Assembly (NCBI RefSeq): GCF_903645285.1
Contig: NZ_CAHJXN010000001.1
Location: 226,001 to 290,000 of the forward strand
Source of the DNA: Streptococcus thalassemiae
GTDB lineage: Bacteria > Bacillota > Bacilli > Lactobacillales > Streptococcaceae
DNA: 64,000 nt
Reading direction: 5' to 3'
Part shown: piece by piece, positions 19,801 through 29,224 of the stretch
Layout of the letters: every line of letters starts with the position of its first letter
How positions within the stretch are numbered: position 1 is the stretch's first letter
Made by a program: the position numbers and the translations under genes
Notes under the pieces: model-generated
Database searches by the model: none
What the model was told of the DNA's origin: nothing
What the model saw: the letters and a program-made list of their open reading frames with translations, nothing else

Positions 19801-19971
19801 GCCGTATTTTTTTGTAATCTCTAGAAAGTCAAAAGCCCCATAAAGATTGTCAATATCCATCATAGCTAAATGAGTGTAGCCATATTCTTTAGCTGCTCTC
19901 ACATACTTTTCAATCGAAATGACGCTTTCCATAAAACTATAGACTGTTTTTGTATCTAGTTGTGCGATCAA
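16870..19971 (-). CDS. dnaE: DNA polymerase III subunit alpha (DnaE)
   Basis: 1033-residue DnaE-type replicative polymerase, the second Pol III of Firmicutes that extends primers before PolC. N-terminal PHP domain (about 1-210), palm with the catalytic acidic motif PDIDIDIPD (about 350-358), the GMGRGSAVGSLVSYALDIT block (about 310-328), fingers, a helix-hairpin-helix region near 760 and a C-terminal OB fold (about 900-985). I place the start at TTG 19969-19971 (MIAQLDTKTVYSFMES): it has GAGGAG at proper distance and gives the standard family start, whereas the ATG further upstream adds nine atypical residues. It is divergent from pepX. Confidence 0.95.
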   Translation of the reverse strand: MIAQLDTKTVYSFMESVISIEKYVRAAKEYGYTHLAMMDIDNLYGAFDFLEITKKYGIHPLLGLEMTVLVDEQEVNLRFLALSSVGYQQLMKLSTAKMQGEKTWSVLSQYLEDIAVIVPYFDGLESLELGCDYYIGVYPETLTSEFHHPILPLYRVNAFESRDREVLQVLTAIKENLPLREVPLRSRQDVFISASSLEKLFLERFPQALENLEKLILGISYDLDTSLKLPRFNPARPAVEELRERAELGLAQKGLSSKEYQDRLDQELAVIHDMGFDDYFLVVWDLLRFGRSNGYYMGMGRGSAVGSLVSYALDITGIDPVEKNLIFERFLNRERYTMPDIDIDIPDIYRPDFIRYVGNKYGSKHAAQIVTFSTFGAKQALRDVLKRFGVPEYELSAITKKISFRDNLKSAYEGNLQFRQQINSKLEYQKAFEIACKIEGYPRQTSVHAAGVVISDQDLTNYIPLKHGDEIPLTQYDAHGVEASGLLKMDFLGLRNLTFVQKMQELLAETEGIHLKIEEIDLEDKETLALFASGNTKGIFQFEQPGAIRLLKRVQPVCFEDVVATTSLNRPGASDYINNFVARKHGQEEVTVLDPVLEDILAPTYGIMLYQEQVMQVAQRFAGFSLGKADILRRAMGKKDASAMHEMRASFIQGALKAGHTAEKAEQVFDVMEKFAGYGFNRSHAYAYSALAFQLAYFKTHYPAIFYQVMLNSANSDYLIDALEAGFEVAPLSINTIPYHDKISNKSIYLGLKSIKGVSNDLALWILENRPYSNIEDFIAKLPENYLKLPLLEPLVKVGLFDLFEKNRQKVFNNLVNLFEFVKELGSLFGDTIYSWQESEDWTEQEKFYMEQELLGIGVSKHPLQAIASKAIYSITPIGNLSENSYAIILVEVQKIKVIRTKKGENMAFLQVDDSKKKLDVTLFSDLYRQVGQEIKEGAFYYIKGKIQSRDGRLQMIAQEIREAVAERFWIQVKNHDSDQEISRILDQYKGQIPVIIRYEEEQKTIVSPHHFVAKSNELEAKLNEIVMKTIYR

Positions 19972-20278
19972 TTTACACTTCTCCTCTATCCTTCTCACTA
20001 TATTATACCATTTTCACCTATAAAAGGCTGCTCTTGAGAAAAATTTCATCAGCTTACTAATTTACTTTCTATTCATTTGTATTTTTGTCATCTTTTTTAT
20101 ATTTATACTATATTATATATAAAATAGAAAACATACAATATAAATCTCCTAGAATTTTTATATTATACCTATTATGTCTATTATTACACTGTTCTCTATA
20201 TTGAATTTAGCACTTTATTCATTTTTATTGGATTATTTCCTTTTGCAGTTAACAATTCCCTTTCTGCTTTTTTTTTGA

Positions 20279-20284
20279 TATAAT
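20279..20284 (+). promoter_or_regulatory. -10 box of the pepX promoter
   Basis: TATAAT in GATATAATAACC, 32 bases before the pepX start. The -35 region is poor. The rest of the 19972-20315 divergent interval is AT-rich, with no ORF or structured element that I can support. Confidence 0.5.
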
Positions 20285-20315
20285 AACCTTAACTATCATT
20301 CTATATGGAGGTTCT

Positions 20316-22589
20316 ATGCGTTTTAATCAATATAGTTATGTCACTTTCCCAAAAGAAAATATCTTATCTGAACTAAAAAAATGTGGCTTTGATTTACAAA
20401 ATACAGCCAATCCCAAGGAATTACTGGAAACTTTTTTACGTCGTTTCTTTTTCACTTATGAGAACACCGACTATCCACTCTCCTGCTTGGCTATAGATAA
20501 AGAAACTAACATATTAACTTTTTTCAAATCTGACAAAGACTTGACAGCGGATATTTTTTATACTATCGCCTTTCAACTTTTAGGCTTTTCTTATTTGATT
20601 GACTTCGAAGACAGTGAAGCTTTTCGTAAAGAGACTGGATTTCCTATTGTATACGGTGACTTGATTGAAAATCTCTATCAGTTACTCAATACTCGCACCA
20701 AAAAGGGAAATACTCTTATCGACCAACTTGTCAGTGACGGTCTTATTCCTGAGGATAATGACTACCACTACTTTAACGGCAAGAGTTTGGCTACTTTTTC
20801 TAGCCATGATGTTATTCGAGAAGTGGTCTACGTTGAGTCTCGTGTCGATACTGACCAAAAAGGACTACCAGACCTAGTCAAGGTCAGCATTATTCGTCCA
20901 CGTTATGAGGGGCAAATCCCTGCCATCATGACAGCCAGTCCCTATCATCAGGGAACAAATGACAAGGCAAGCGATAAGGCTCTCTACAAGATGGAGGGCG
21001 AGCTTGAGGTGAAACCTGCTCATAAGATTGAACTAGAGGAACCTCAACTCATTCTCGTCCAACCTCAAGGCCAAGCTGAGCTTGTGGCTGAAGCTGAGGA
21101 AAAGCTAAGTCACATCAACTCTAGCTATACACTCAACGACTACTTCCTCCCACGAGGTTTTGCTAATCTCTATGTGTCAGGTGTTGGTACCAAAGACTCT
21201 ACTGGTTTCATGACTAATGGGGACTACCAGCAAATCGAGGCTTATAAAAATGTCATCGATTGGCTTAATGGCCGTTGCCGTGCCTTTACCGACCATACAC
21301 GTCAGCGTCAAGTCAAGGCTGACTGGTCAAATGGAAAAGTAGCCACAACTGGACTTTCTTATCTGGGTACAATGTCCAATGGTCTTGCGACTACAGGAGT
21401 CGATGGTTTAGAGGTTATCATTGCTGAGGCTGGCATTTCTTCATGGTACAACTACTACCGTGAAAACGGTCTGGTGACTAGCCCAGGTGGCTATCCAGGT
21501 GAGGACTTTGACTCCCTTGCTGAGTTAACCTATTCTCGTAATCTCTTGGCTGGCGACTATATCCGTGGCAATGAAGCTCACCAAGCTGACTTAGAAAAAG
21601 TAAAAGCTCAGCTAGACCGAAAAACTGGGGACTACAATCAGTTTTGGCATGATCGTAACTATCTGCTCAATGCCCATAATGTAAAAGCAGAGGTTGTCTT
21701 TACCCACGGTTCTCAGGATTGGAATGTCAAACCACTTCATGTTTACCAGATGTTCCACACTCTTCCTGCACATATCAACAAGCATCTCTTTTTCCATAAT
21801 GGTGCCCATGTTTACATGAACAACTGGCAGTCCATTGACTTCCGTGAGTCCATGAATGCTTTGTTGACAAAGAAATTACTGGGACAAGATACAGATTTCC
21901 AACTTCCTACTGTTATCTGGCAGGACAATACAACCCCTCAGACTTGGTTATCACTTGATACCTTTGGAGAGCAAGAAAACTGTGAAACCTTCTCACTTGG
22001 TCAAGAAGAGAAAGTCATTCAAAACCAGTACTCAGATAAAGATTTTGAGCGTTATGGTAAAACCTACCAGACCTTCAATACAGAACTCTATCAAGGGAAA
22101 GCCAATCAGATTACTATTGACCTTCCTGTGACCAAAGATCTTCACTTGAACGGTCGCGCTCAACTCAATCTTCGTATCAAATCCAGTACAAATAAGGGAC
22201 TCTTATCTGCCCAACTGCTAGAATTTGGACAAAAGAAATACCTACAACCTTATCCAGCTATTTTAAGTGCTAAAACCATTGACAACGGACGCTACCACAT
22301 GTTGGAAAATCTCTGTGAACTGCCATTTAGACCTGATGCACAGCGAGTCGTGACAAAAGGCTACCTTAATTTACAAAATAGAACTGATCTACTGTTAGTA
22401 GAGGATATTACAGCAGATGAATGGATGGATGTGCAATTTGAACTACAACCTACTATTTACAAGTTAAAAGAAGGAGATACTCTTCGTTTAGTCCTCTATA
22501 CTACTGACTTTGAAATCACCATACGTGACAATACCAACTACCACTTGACTGTCGACCTCACTCAGTCCACGCTTACCATACCTTGCTAA
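20316..22589 (+). CDS. pepX: X-prolyl dipeptidyl aminopeptidase
   Basis: 757-residue serine peptidase (family S15) that removes X-Pro dipeptides from peptide N-termini. It belongs to the proline-peptide utilisation route of lactic acid bacteria and is cytoplasmic (no signal peptide). The N-terminal PepX-specific helical domain (about 1-150) precedes an alpha/beta-hydrolase core with the nucleophile motif [10 protein letters not shown] (about residue 345), Asp in HGSQDWNVK and His in [11 protein letters not shown], and a C-terminal jelly-roll-like domain. The ribosome binding site ATGGAGG is seven bases before ATG. argR follows 16 bases after the stop. Confidence 0.96.
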   Translation: MRFNQYSYVTFPKENILSELKKCGFDLQNTANPKELLETFLRRFFFTYENTDYPLSCLAIDKETNILTFFKSDKDLTADIFYTIAFQLLGFSYLIDFEDSEAFRKETGFPIVYGDLIENLYQLLNTRTKKGNTLIDQLVSDGLIPEDNDYHYFNGKSLATFSSHDVIREVVYVESRVDTDQKGLPDLVKVSIIRPRYEGQIPAIMTASPYHQGTNDKASDKALYKMEGELEVKPAHKIELEEPQLILVQPQGQAELVAEAEEKLSHINSSYTLNDYFLPRGFANLYVSGVGTKDSTGFMTNGDYQQIEAYKNVIDWLNGRCRAFTDHTRQRQVKADWSNGKVATTGLSYLGTMSNGLATTGVDGLEVIIAEAGISSWYNYYRENGLVTSPGGYPGEDFDSLAELTYSRNLLAGDYIRGNEAHQADLEKVKAQLDRKTGDYNQFWHDRNYLLNAHNVKAEVVFTHGSQDWNVKPLHVYQMFHTLPAHINKHLFFHNGAHVYMNNWQSIDFRESMNALLTKKLLGQDTDFQLPTVIWQDNTTPQTWLSLDTFGEQENCETFSLGQEEKVIQNQYSDKDFERYGKTYQTFNTELYQGKANQITIDLPVTKDLHLNGRAQLNLRIKSSTNKGLLSAQLLEFGQKKYLQPYPAILSAKTIDNGRYHMLENLCELPFRPDAQRVVTKGYLNLQNRTDLLLVEDITADEWMDVQFELQPTIYKLKEGDTLRLVLYTTDFEITIRDNTNYHLTVDLTQSTLTIPC

Positions 22590-22605
22590 AAGGAGTTACA
22601 TTATT

Positions 22606-23076
22606 ATGAATAAATCAGAACACCGCCACCAACTCATACGCGCTCTTGTCGCAAAAAACAAGATTCATACACAGGCTGAATTGCAGTCCCTTCTTGCTGA
22701 GAACGACATTCAAGTGACCCAGGCAACCCTCTCACGCGACATCAAAAATATGAACCTATCAAAAGTCCGCGAAGAAGATAACGCTTATTATGTTCTTAAT
22801 AATGGTTCCATCTCAAAATGGGAAAAACGTTTGGAAAACTATATGGAAGATGCCCTCATCATGTTGCGACCTATTCAGCACCAAGTCCTACTCAAAACTC
22901 TTCCTGGTCTAGCACAATCGTTCGCTACAATTATTGATGCTCTTGATTTCCAAGATATTATCGCAACCCTTTGTGGTGATGATGTTTGCCTTATCATCTG
23001 TGAAGATGCAGATACTGCTCAAAAGTGCTTTGAAGAACTGAAAAAATTTGCCCCACCATTTTTCTTTGAAGAATAA
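22606..23076 (+). CDS. argR: ArgR-family arginine repressor
   Basis: 156-residue transcription regulator with an N-terminal winged helix (residues about 5-70, with QATLSRDIKNMNLSKV as recognition helix) and a C-terminal oligomerisation and arginine-binding domain (about 85-150, with CGDDVCLIICEDADTA). Regulators of this family bind ARG boxes when loaded with arginine. Pneumococcus has several ArgR paralogues (ArgR and AhrC types); which one this is cannot be decided from sequence alone. It is probably cotranscribed with pepX and ends before a strong terminator. Confidence 0.9.
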   Translation: MNKSEHRHQLIRALVAKNKIHTQAELQSLLAENDIQVTQATLSRDIKNMNLSKVREEDNAYYVLNNGSISKWEKRLENYMEDALIMLRPIQHQVLLKTLPGLAQSFATIIDALDFQDIIATLCGDDVCLIICEDADTAQKCFEELKKFAPPFFFEE

Positions 23077-23135
23077 TAAATGACTACAACTAACAATTAT
23101 GCTTAAAAAAACTGGTAGAAAGTCTTTAACATCAG

Positions 23136-23186
23136 AAAACGCATAGTATCAAGTGTTGAAAACCCTTGATACTATGCGTTTTGCTT
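23136..23186 (+). terminator. Strong terminator after argR
   Basis: Perfect 18-bp stem at 23136-23153 / 23165-23182 (AAAACGCATAGTATCAAG and complement) with an 11-base loop, followed by GCTTT. The stem is unusually long for a terminator; the A/T flanks allow function in both directions. The gap from 23077 to 23660 otherwise holds a BOX and AT-rich DNA without ORFs. Confidence 0.7.
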
Positions 23187-23203
23187 TATCCTAGGAAGAT
23201 TTA

Positions 23204-23397
23204 TACTCTTCGAAAATCTCTTCAATCCCCGTCAACATCGCCTTGCCGTAGGTATGGTTACTGACTTCGTCAGTCTTATCTACAACCTCAAAACAGTGTT
23301 TTGAGCTGACTTCGTCAGTTTCATCTACAACCTCAAAACAGTGTTTTGAGCAGCCTGCAGCTAGTTTCCTAGTTTGCTCTTTGATTTTCATTGAGTA
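23204..23397 (+). repeat. BOX element, boxA-boxB2-boxC
   Basis: boxA starts at TACTCTTCGAAAATC, two 45-base boxB units lie at 23262-23306 and 23307-23351, and boxC ends at CATTGAGTA. It sits between the argR terminator and the tvr restriction locus. Confidence 0.92.
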
Positions 23398-23660
23398 TTA
23401 CTTCATTTTCTCCTGCAATTGAATTCTTGCTCAGCTTTTTGTTTTCTATTTCTTTAAAATCAAAGTAGCTCTTTTATAATAACTCAATCAACAAACATCG
23501 TGGTACAAGTATCTACTTTGAAATTTATCAGCCACTTAAAAACTGATACTGTATTCTAGGAAAACGATGACATTCTTCCTAATAAAACTTCTCATATATA
23601 AGATAAATTTCTACTCTTTTTAATTTTAAATGAGTCTCAGCATGGCAATCACTTTAGAAT

Positions 23661-26600
23661 TTAAGCCGCTTCTCCAGCTCGATTATTGATGAGCTCAATG
23701 GTTTGAACAATATTACGAAGTACTGGTAGTTGGTGTTGGAAGAGTAGTTGAACCGATCCATAAGATTTAAACGGCTCTTGCGTTAACACTTTCGTCTCTA
23801 AAAAACCATTTTCTACAATGTAGTCTACAATCAATTTTACAAATGAAATCTGCCTAGCATTAAGGTTCTCATCCGACAAAAATTTAGAAAAAATACGATT
23901 GGCAGACTCTCTATCTAAGCCAATAATCTCACGCACCAATCTCGGAATTGCCTTATTTTCATAATGATGTTGGTAGTCTGATTTGCTACCTAATTTTTCC
24001 CAGAGCAATTTTTCAAGTGCAAGCATATCATCAGATGTCAACTTTTTATTATGGTATAGCTTAGAAATGGACTCTTCATCCAGATGAGTTTTCAAATAAT
24101 GCTCAACTTTTTCATTGTAGGACCGAAGATCGTTGACCTGCAAAAATGCTGTGGTCTCGTGAACAGTGGAGAGTATACGATCTTCAAAGTTAACATAGTA
24201 GGGTTTACGGTCTGTCTTATCCAAAAACTGTAATAAATCTCGAATAGCAAGACGAATTTTTTCCAAATCAGACAAGCTAACTTCTTTCCAAAATTCAGGC
24301 TCCTGTACTTTCCTGATAATTTCAGCCTGCTCAAAAACCTGCGGGATATTGCCAATAGCAGAAAGAGCTCTAGCCGTCTTCATCACTTGGGAAATATGAA
24401 CAGTAGAAGATTTAGCTGTCAGTTGCCCTAACTGAATATGAAGTAAGCACAAATCAAATCTCCTCGCCATCTCATCTTCTTTATCTTCATCAAATAGAAG
24501 CGGAGAGAGATTGTTTTGAATGTTTTCACTTGTAACAGCAGTTAGATTCTGCCAACTTTCCAATTTCCTATAGCTATAAACTGTATCTAAAACCATACGA
24601 ACCCTGAAGTCCAACTCATTTAAGCTCTCTATACGACCTTGAAGTTCTGAGACAAGCTCCTGACGGTATGCTCTCGCAAACTGATCTTCTTGGTATTGGA
24701 GTCCCTGAAGTTCTCGAATCAAGTCCACTTTGATATTAAATAAACGCTGAGTCAACGAAACAATGTGACGACCCTCTCCATCTCTTGGATCTGCACGAAA
24801 ATAATCAAAATTGTCCCCATAATCAAATACCAAGAAGTTTTCCTTATCCTGCTCAGGTCCAAATAAATCTTTACATAGACGGGTTCCTCGACCAATCATC
24901 TGCCAAAACTTAGTTTTAGAGCGTACTTTCTTGAAGAATACTAAATTAACAACCTCTGGTACATCAATACCTGTATCTAACATATCAACAGAAATCGCAA
25001 TTTGAGGATACTTCTCCTTAATTTTAAAATCATCAATCAAGGTCTGATAATGCTTAATACTATAATCAATCACCTGAGCATAGTCGCTCCCTTTTTCAGG
25101 ATAGCGGTTGTTAAAAATACCTCTGATATATTCCGCATGATCATGATTTTTAGCAAAAATAATAGTTTTACCAATTTCATCACCCGAGGCTGTCTGAATT
25201 CCTCTTGTCATGAGTTCATTTAAAACAATTTCTACTGTACTTTTATTGAAAATAAAGGAATTAAACACACTCCCATCAATATCTTTTTCACAGCTATCGT
25301 CTTCAAATTTGCTATCAAAATGTTCCTTTTCTTCTTCAGACAAATCATCATAATGTAGACCATCCGTAGGTAGTTTCAGCTTGGTTTCGATAGAATGATA
25401 GGCTACTAAATATCCGTCTTTAACAGCCTCTTCCAAATCATATGCATATGTTGGAACACCATTCTCCAAATTAAAGAATCCATAGGTGTTTTTATCTAAA
25501 TCTTGACGCGGAGTAGCTGTTAAGCCTACAATCCTTGCATCAAAATAATCAAAAATGGACTTGTATTTCTGATAAATAGAACGGTGAGACTCGTCAATTA
25601 TGATAAGGTCAAAATGCCCAACAGTGAAAGGGCGTTGATTTACTTCTTCTTGACCACTAATCGCTCCAATCATGGTCGGATAAGTTGAAAAGACCATGCG
25701 ACTTGATTGAGCTCCTTCTTTATCTTCTAAGAAGTTACAAACTGAAAGATCTGGGAGTAATTTTCTAAACGAATCATATGCTTGCTTAACCAAGGAAGTT
25801 CTATCGGCTAAGAAGAGAACGTTTTTTACCCAGTTATGACGTGATAAGATATCAACTAGAGAAACTGCTGTACGAGTTTTCCCCGCCCCAGTTGCCATAA
25901 CCAAAAGTGCCTGTCTACGATGATTAGAGAAAGCTTCACAAACGCTTGCAATCGCATGTTTTTGGTAGTGACGCCCGGAAATATCGTCTCTAATTTTACT
26001 AGAAATATCCTCAAGTGGTTTTTGAAGATGACGTCTATCCATCACTAATTGCAATTCTTCTTGAGAGTAAAAGCCTGCAATCTGGCGGCGGTTCGGACCA
26101 TCAAGTATATAGTGCTTCAACCCATTTGTAATAAAGCAAATTGGCTGATAGCCGATATGTTTCTCCAGAGCTTCAGCATATTCTTTGACCTGTACTTCCC
26201 CTACTTCTGGATTGACAGAGGCTTTTTTAGCCTCTACAATCGCTAAAATTTTCCCATTTTTACCATAAAGTACATAGTCACAGTAACCAATTCCTGAACC
26301 GTGTTTGAGACCATCAACGGCTATCTCAACACGACAGTTTTCTTCAAATATCCATCCTGCTAGACGGAGATCGATATCAATAAAGAGTTTTCTTGTCTCT
26401 GCCTCAGATAATTGATCAATATGGAAAGGCACATCTTGCCGTTGCGCTGCAGTCTCACGTTTTTCAGTATAAGTCTCTTGAACTTCTACGGACTGAGCAG
26501 CCATCTGCTCATGAAAATCAGGCAGTTCTGGTAAACTGTCTTGTAACTTTATCATAGATTGTGGAGTTTCTCGGTATTTGATGTTTGCTGAAAGTGGTAA

Positions 26601-27011
26601 GCACTTCTCATCAAAATAACGCTCCACAAACTCATTGCTGTAACAATAATCGATAAAATTAACAAACTGATATAAATGATGCAAAGCTAAAATCGCTTCT
26701 CGTTCCTTAATTTCACCACCATGAGCAGCATGGTTTCCCCACCGAATCAACAGAACTATCTGCTTGTGGAGTTCAGAATCTACGATATCCCTAAAATCAT
26801 CATCCCATACTAAAGAAGATAGAGTAGCACGATAGGGAGCTTCTAAATATGAATCGTGACTATATATCCAATGGACAGCCTGCTCTAAAGCACGACGCGC
26901 CATAAAGGCAGTAGCCACAGTTGATGTAGCAATCATATTCTCAGCTTCAATGCAAGGTTTTGAAAAAGATTCATATTCGTCATTTTTTAAAAGAAAGCTA
27001 AAATTTCCCAT
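23661..27011 (-). CDS. hsdR: Type I restriction enzyme, R subunit
   Basis: 1116-residue restriction and translocation subunit. N-terminal DUF4145-like helical domain (about 1-135), then a PD-(D/E)xK nuclease region with acidic Asp in CDYVLYG and the EAKK motif (about 245-265), superfamily-2 motor: Walker A ATGAGKT (about 373-379), motif II DESH (about 473), motif III LTATP (about 498), motif VI GRGTRL (about 690), and a C-terminal HsdS/HsdM contact region. It cuts unmethylated DNA at a distance from the target once assembled with HsdM and HsdS. It lies downstream of the hsdS gene 27041-28108 with its own -10 inside that gene. Length and motifs are intact, so it should be functional. Confidence 0.95.
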   Translation of the reverse strand: MGNFSFLLKNDEYESFSKPCIEAENMIATSTVATAFMARRALEQAVHWIYSHDSYLEAPYRATLSSLVWDDDFRDIVDSELHKQIVLLIRWGNHAAHGGEIKEREAILALHHLYQFVNFIDYCYSNEFVERYFDEKCLPLSANIKYRETPQSMIKLQDSLPELPDFHEQMAAQSVEVQETYTEKRETAAQRQDVPFHIDQLSEAETRKLFIDIDLRLAGWIFEENCRVEIAVDGLKHGSGIGYCDYVLYGKNGKILAIVEAKKASVNPEVGEVQVKEYAEALEKHIGYQPICFITNGLKHYILDGPNRRQIAGFYSQEELQLVMDRRHLQKPLEDISSKIRDDISGRHYQKHAIASVCEAFSNHRRQALLVMATGAGKTRTAVSLVDILSRHNWVKNVLFLADRTSLVKQAYDSFRKLLPDLSVCNFLEDKEGAQSSRMVFSTYPTMIGAISGQEEVNQRPFTVGHFDLIIIDESHRSIYQKYKSIFDYFDARIVGLTATPRQDLDKNTYGFFNLENGVPTYAYDLEEAVKDGYLVAYHSIETKLKLPTDGLHYDDLSEEEKEHFDSKFEDDSCEKDIDGSVFNSFIFNKSTVEIVLNELMTRGIQTASGDEIGKTIIFAKNHDHAEYIRGIFNNRYPEKGSDYAQVIDYSIKHYQTLIDDFKIKEKYPQIAISVDMLDTGIDVPEVVNLVFFKKVRSKTKFWQMIGRGTRLCKDLFGPEQDKENFLVFDYGDNFDYFRADPRDGEGRHIVSLTQRLFNIKVDLIRELQGLQYQEDQFARAYRQELVSELQGRIESLNELDFRVRMVLDTVYSYRKLESWQNLTAVTSENIQNNLSPLLFDEDKEDEMARRFDLCLLHIQLGQLTAKSSTVHISQVMKTARALSAIGNIPQVFEQAEIIRKVQEPEFWKEVSLSDLEKIRLAIRDLLQFLDKTDRKPYYVNFEDRILSTVHETTAFLQVNDLRSYNEKVEHYLKTHLDEESISKLYHNKKLTSDDMLALEKLLWEKLGSKSDYQHHYENKAIPRLVREIIGLDRESANRIFSKFLSDENLNARQISFVKLIVDYIVENGFLETKVLTQEPFKSYGSVQLLFQHQLPVLRNIVQTIELINNRAGEAA

Positions 27012-27040
27012 TTTTTTCTCACTTTAAACAAATAGTTTAG

Positions 27041-28108
27041 CTATATTATACTAAATTTCAAGCTATTTCTCCACACTTTTATAGCTATCTCACAAGCAAA
27101 TTGTGATTTGTCGACTTGGGCTACAAAGTCTGCAAACTCATTTTGGAGGGCTAGTGGGGGGAGGGGGATGGAAATATCTAATAAATCTGATTTGGTTAAA
27201 CTAGGTATTGTTACAGCCTTATTTAACTTCTCAAAATTGTATAATTGACAAAAATAGAATAAATATTCTGAGTTTATTTTTTCTAAAACAGGCTCTAATC
27301 CAAATGCTGTATCTACATTCCAAAAATTTTCTCTAACTAAAATAGGTTTATTTATATTTCCTTTACGTCCAATAATAACTGAATTTTTCTTCACTATCCA
27401 ATCTTTAGCATATCCCATAATTCCCCCACTTCCATAAATAGGAAATTTCCCATCAGCATCTTCAACCTGTTTTTGATTTTTACCATTTCTTATTGTTAGA
27501 ATCTCGTTCCATTTGCTAACTTTCCATTCTTTTTCATTTAGAATAACATCCCCAAACATCTCGTTAAATCGGGATTTTACGAGATATTCAAACTCAATCA
27601 ATTGTTCTTTTCTAGTATAAATAAGTTTATCAATTTTTTGTAGAACTTTAACTTGTTTCCTCTGTATGTCATACGTTGGCAAAAAAATCTCAATATCAGA
27701 TACTATACTTTTAGATATTTCCTTGAATGTTGCTCCTCGCCCCAAAATATTCAAATAATTTTTTCTTGCTTTAAAAAAATAATATAAATACTCATTATTG
27801 ATTTTATTTGAGCAGATAAAATTTTTAAAACCTTGATTACAATACATCTCACATCCTGAAATTGCAACTTTACCAATCGGAGCACGAGATGATAACAAAA
27901 CTGTTCCCGTAGGAAATGATTTCAAGCCCGTTTCTTCAATTCCTAACTTAGTAATTTTCCGTTGTGTGTCAAAAACGATAAAATCATCATCACTAATTTC
28001 TGCAGGAGTAATCCATTTGTATTCTCCATTCCAATAATTTGGATTACTACTCTTTGGAGTTGAACCTGTAACTATTTCACAAATTTCCCCTAACTTCACT
28101 TTCTTCAT
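27041..28108 (-). CDS. hsdS: Type I specificity subunit HsdS, copy 3 (divergent C-terminus)
   Basis: 355-residue two-domain specificity subunit. The first target recognition domain (residues about 1-165) starts MKKVKLGEICEIVTGSTPKSS and is followed by a central coiled-coil linker ending VKSRFNEMFGD. The second recognition domain (about 190-320) is followed by IPLPPLALQNEFADFVAQVDKSQ. After KSQ the sequence departs from copy 2: the usual helix ...SLEELETLKKSLMQEYFG is replaced by FACEIAIKVWRNSLKFSII, so the last conserved helix is lost. Whether it still dimerises the two methyltransferase subunits is unclear. The start codon is the ATG at the end of the 34-bp repeat. It is separated from hsdM by the invertase/TA block. 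Confidence 0.85.
   Translation of the reverse strand: MKKVKLGEICEIVTGSTPKSSNPNYWNGEYKWITPAEISDDDFIVFDTQRKITKLGIEETGLKSFPTGTVLLSSRAPIGKVAISGCEMYCNQGFKNFICSNKINNEYLYYFFKARKNYLNILGRGATFKEISKSIVSDIEIFLPTYDIQRKQVKVLQKIDKLIYTRKEQLIEFEYLVKSRFNEMFGDVILNEKEWKVSKWNEILTIRNGKNQKQVEDADGKFPIYGSGGIMGYAKDWIVKKNSVIIGRKGNINKPILVRENFWNVDTAFGLEPVLEKINSEYLFYFCQLYNFEKLNKAVTIPSLTKSDLLDISIPLPPLALQNEFADFVAQVDKSQFACEIAIKVWRNSLKFSII
27045..27073 (-). promoter_or_regulatory. Candidate hsdR promoter inside the end of the hsdS gene
   Basis: Minus strand TATAAT (27045-27050), 17-base spacer, weak -35 TGGAGA (27068-27073). It would allow hsdR to be expressed independently of recombination in the hsdS array. Confidence 0.45.
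27099..27177 (-). repeat. Shared 3' segment of hsdS copy 3
   Basis: 79 bases with four mismatches to 30001-30079 in hsdS copy 2; encodes SIPLPPLALQNEFADFVAQV. It is a homologous block after the second recognition domain where general recombination could also exchange that domain. Confidence 0.75.
27548..27580 (-). repeat. Inter-domain core repeat in hsdS copy 3
   Basis: 33-base segment encoding VKSRFNEMFGD, matching 30513-30545 in hsdS copy 2 with one mismatch. It contains the same AAATCCCGAT core as the 34-bp repeats, in the same reading frame (Lys-Ser-Arg). Confidence 0.8.
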
Positions 28109-28138
28109 GCAACCACCTCCTCGGAATATCGGGATTTG
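28105..28138 (-). repeat. 34-bp direct repeat, copy B (tvr recombination site)
   Basis: Identical over 34 bases to 31100-31133, same orientation. On the coding strand it contains the core AAATCCCGAT, a GAGGAGG ribosome binding site and the ATGA at which the following hsdS starts. This copy lies between the recombinase stop and hsdS copy 3. Confidence 0.88.
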
Positions 28139-28141
28139 CTT

Positions 28142-29107
28142 TTAAGAGATGAATTTTTGGTGTGAATGCTTGACATTATTTTGATTGACCATGGCATAGG
28201 CCAGGGTTGTGTCAATCTTGCTATGACCTAGCAGTTTTTGGACTTGTTCGATAGGCATACCTTTATCAATTGCCTTAGTCGCTAAAGTTCTTCTGAACTT
28301 ATGTGGGTGAACCTTTTGTATACCGAGTTTGTCTCCTAACTTTCTTAAGCGAATCTCTACACCAGCAATTCCAAGCCTCTGGACTTTTCCAACTAACGTT
28401 ACAAAAAGAGCAGGGTGACTATCTTTTCTGTCGTTAAGATAGTTTCTTAAATGAATTTTCGTCCGAGCGTCAAAATATACTGGTCTCTCCTTCTTTCCTT
28501 TACCAAAGACAACACACTCTCTGTTTTCAAAATCAATATCTGAACGATTCAACTGTACAAGCTCCCCTACACGCATACCTGTCGATGCTAGTAGGTCTAT
28601 TATTGCCAAATCTCTCAAATTTTCACAGTTATCGCGCATAATTTCCAAATGTTCATCAGTATAAGTTTCCTTCACATTTTGCTCAGTCTTAATTTTCTTT
28701 ATCCGTCGAATGGGATTTTTAATGATATATTCCTCTTGCTCAAGCCAAGCAAAAAAAGAAGACAATATACGCCTAATATTGTCTAAATTTGCCTTACTAC
28801 AGTCCTTTTCAGACTGGTAATTTGCTAAATAACTCCTTAAATCATCTGTTGTGAGTTGTGTCACAGACTCTTTAATAGCATTAAACAAGTTTTCAATCGT
28901 CCTCTGGTAATAACGAATTGTTTTTGAGCTACAGCCCTCTACCTGTTTGGCAGTGATAAAGAGTTGCAACAGGTTATTATTCGAATACTTCTGCTGCTTT
29001 TTTCCGTCTACTAGATGATGTTCTAAACTCTCTCTCAATGCTAGTAATTGTTCATTATTTAAAAGAGGTAACATTTCTTGCATGATAATTGTAACTTTTG
29101 ATTCCAT
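28142..29107 (-). CDS. tvrR: Tyrosine recombinase of the tvr locus
   Basis: 321-residue tyrosine recombinase of the XerC/D-like phage integrase family. N-terminal SAM-like core-binding domain (about 45-130), catalytic domain with Arg in TGMRVGE (about 179), HKFRR box (His269, Arg272), LLGH (His295) and nucleophile Tyr304 in TLAYAMV. All catalytic residues are present. Its place among three hsdS genes, with repeats on both sides, argues that its job is to rearrange the specificity genes. This matches the pneumococcal translocating variable restriction (tvr) locus, where it is called TvrR. The stop lies four bases before the 34-bp repeat copy B. Confidence 0.88.
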   Translation of the reverse strand: MESKVTIIMQEMLPLLNNEQLLALRESLEHHLVDGKKQQKYSNNNLLQLFITAKQVEGCSSKTIRYYQRTIENLFNAIKESVTQLTTDDLRSYLANYQSEKDCSKANLDNIRRILSSFFAWLEQEEYIIKNPIRRIKKIKTEQNVKETYTDEHLEIMRDNCENLRDLAIIDLLASTGMRVGELVQLNRSDIDFENRECVVFGKGKKERPVYFDARTKIHLRNYLNDRKDSHPALFVTLVGKVQRLGIAGVEIRLRKLGDKLGIQKVHPHKFRRTLATKAIDKGMPIEQVQKLLGHSKIDTTLAYAMVNQNNVKHSHQKFIS

Positions 29108-29134
29108 AATTTTTCACTTTCTTATTCATCAATA

Positions 29135-29182
29135 AAAAGAGACAATATCAGTTTCTGCATTACAGAATTCTAATATTGTCTG
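29135..29182 (-). terminator. Terminator of the toxin-antitoxin pair
   Basis: Minus strand 9-bp outer stem AGACAATAT/ATATTGTCT with further inner pairing (TTCTG/CAGAA), followed by CTTTTTATT. It separates the TA pair from the recombinase gene. Confidence 0.65.
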
Positions 29183-29224
29183 TTCATTTATTTTCTTGTT
29201 CTCATTCAAATCCAGCATACTAGG

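Noticed and set aside
23136..23182. Long perfect hairpin as an insertion-element end or small RNA
   Set aside because: A single copy with flanking A and T runs directly after argR is better explained as a terminator.
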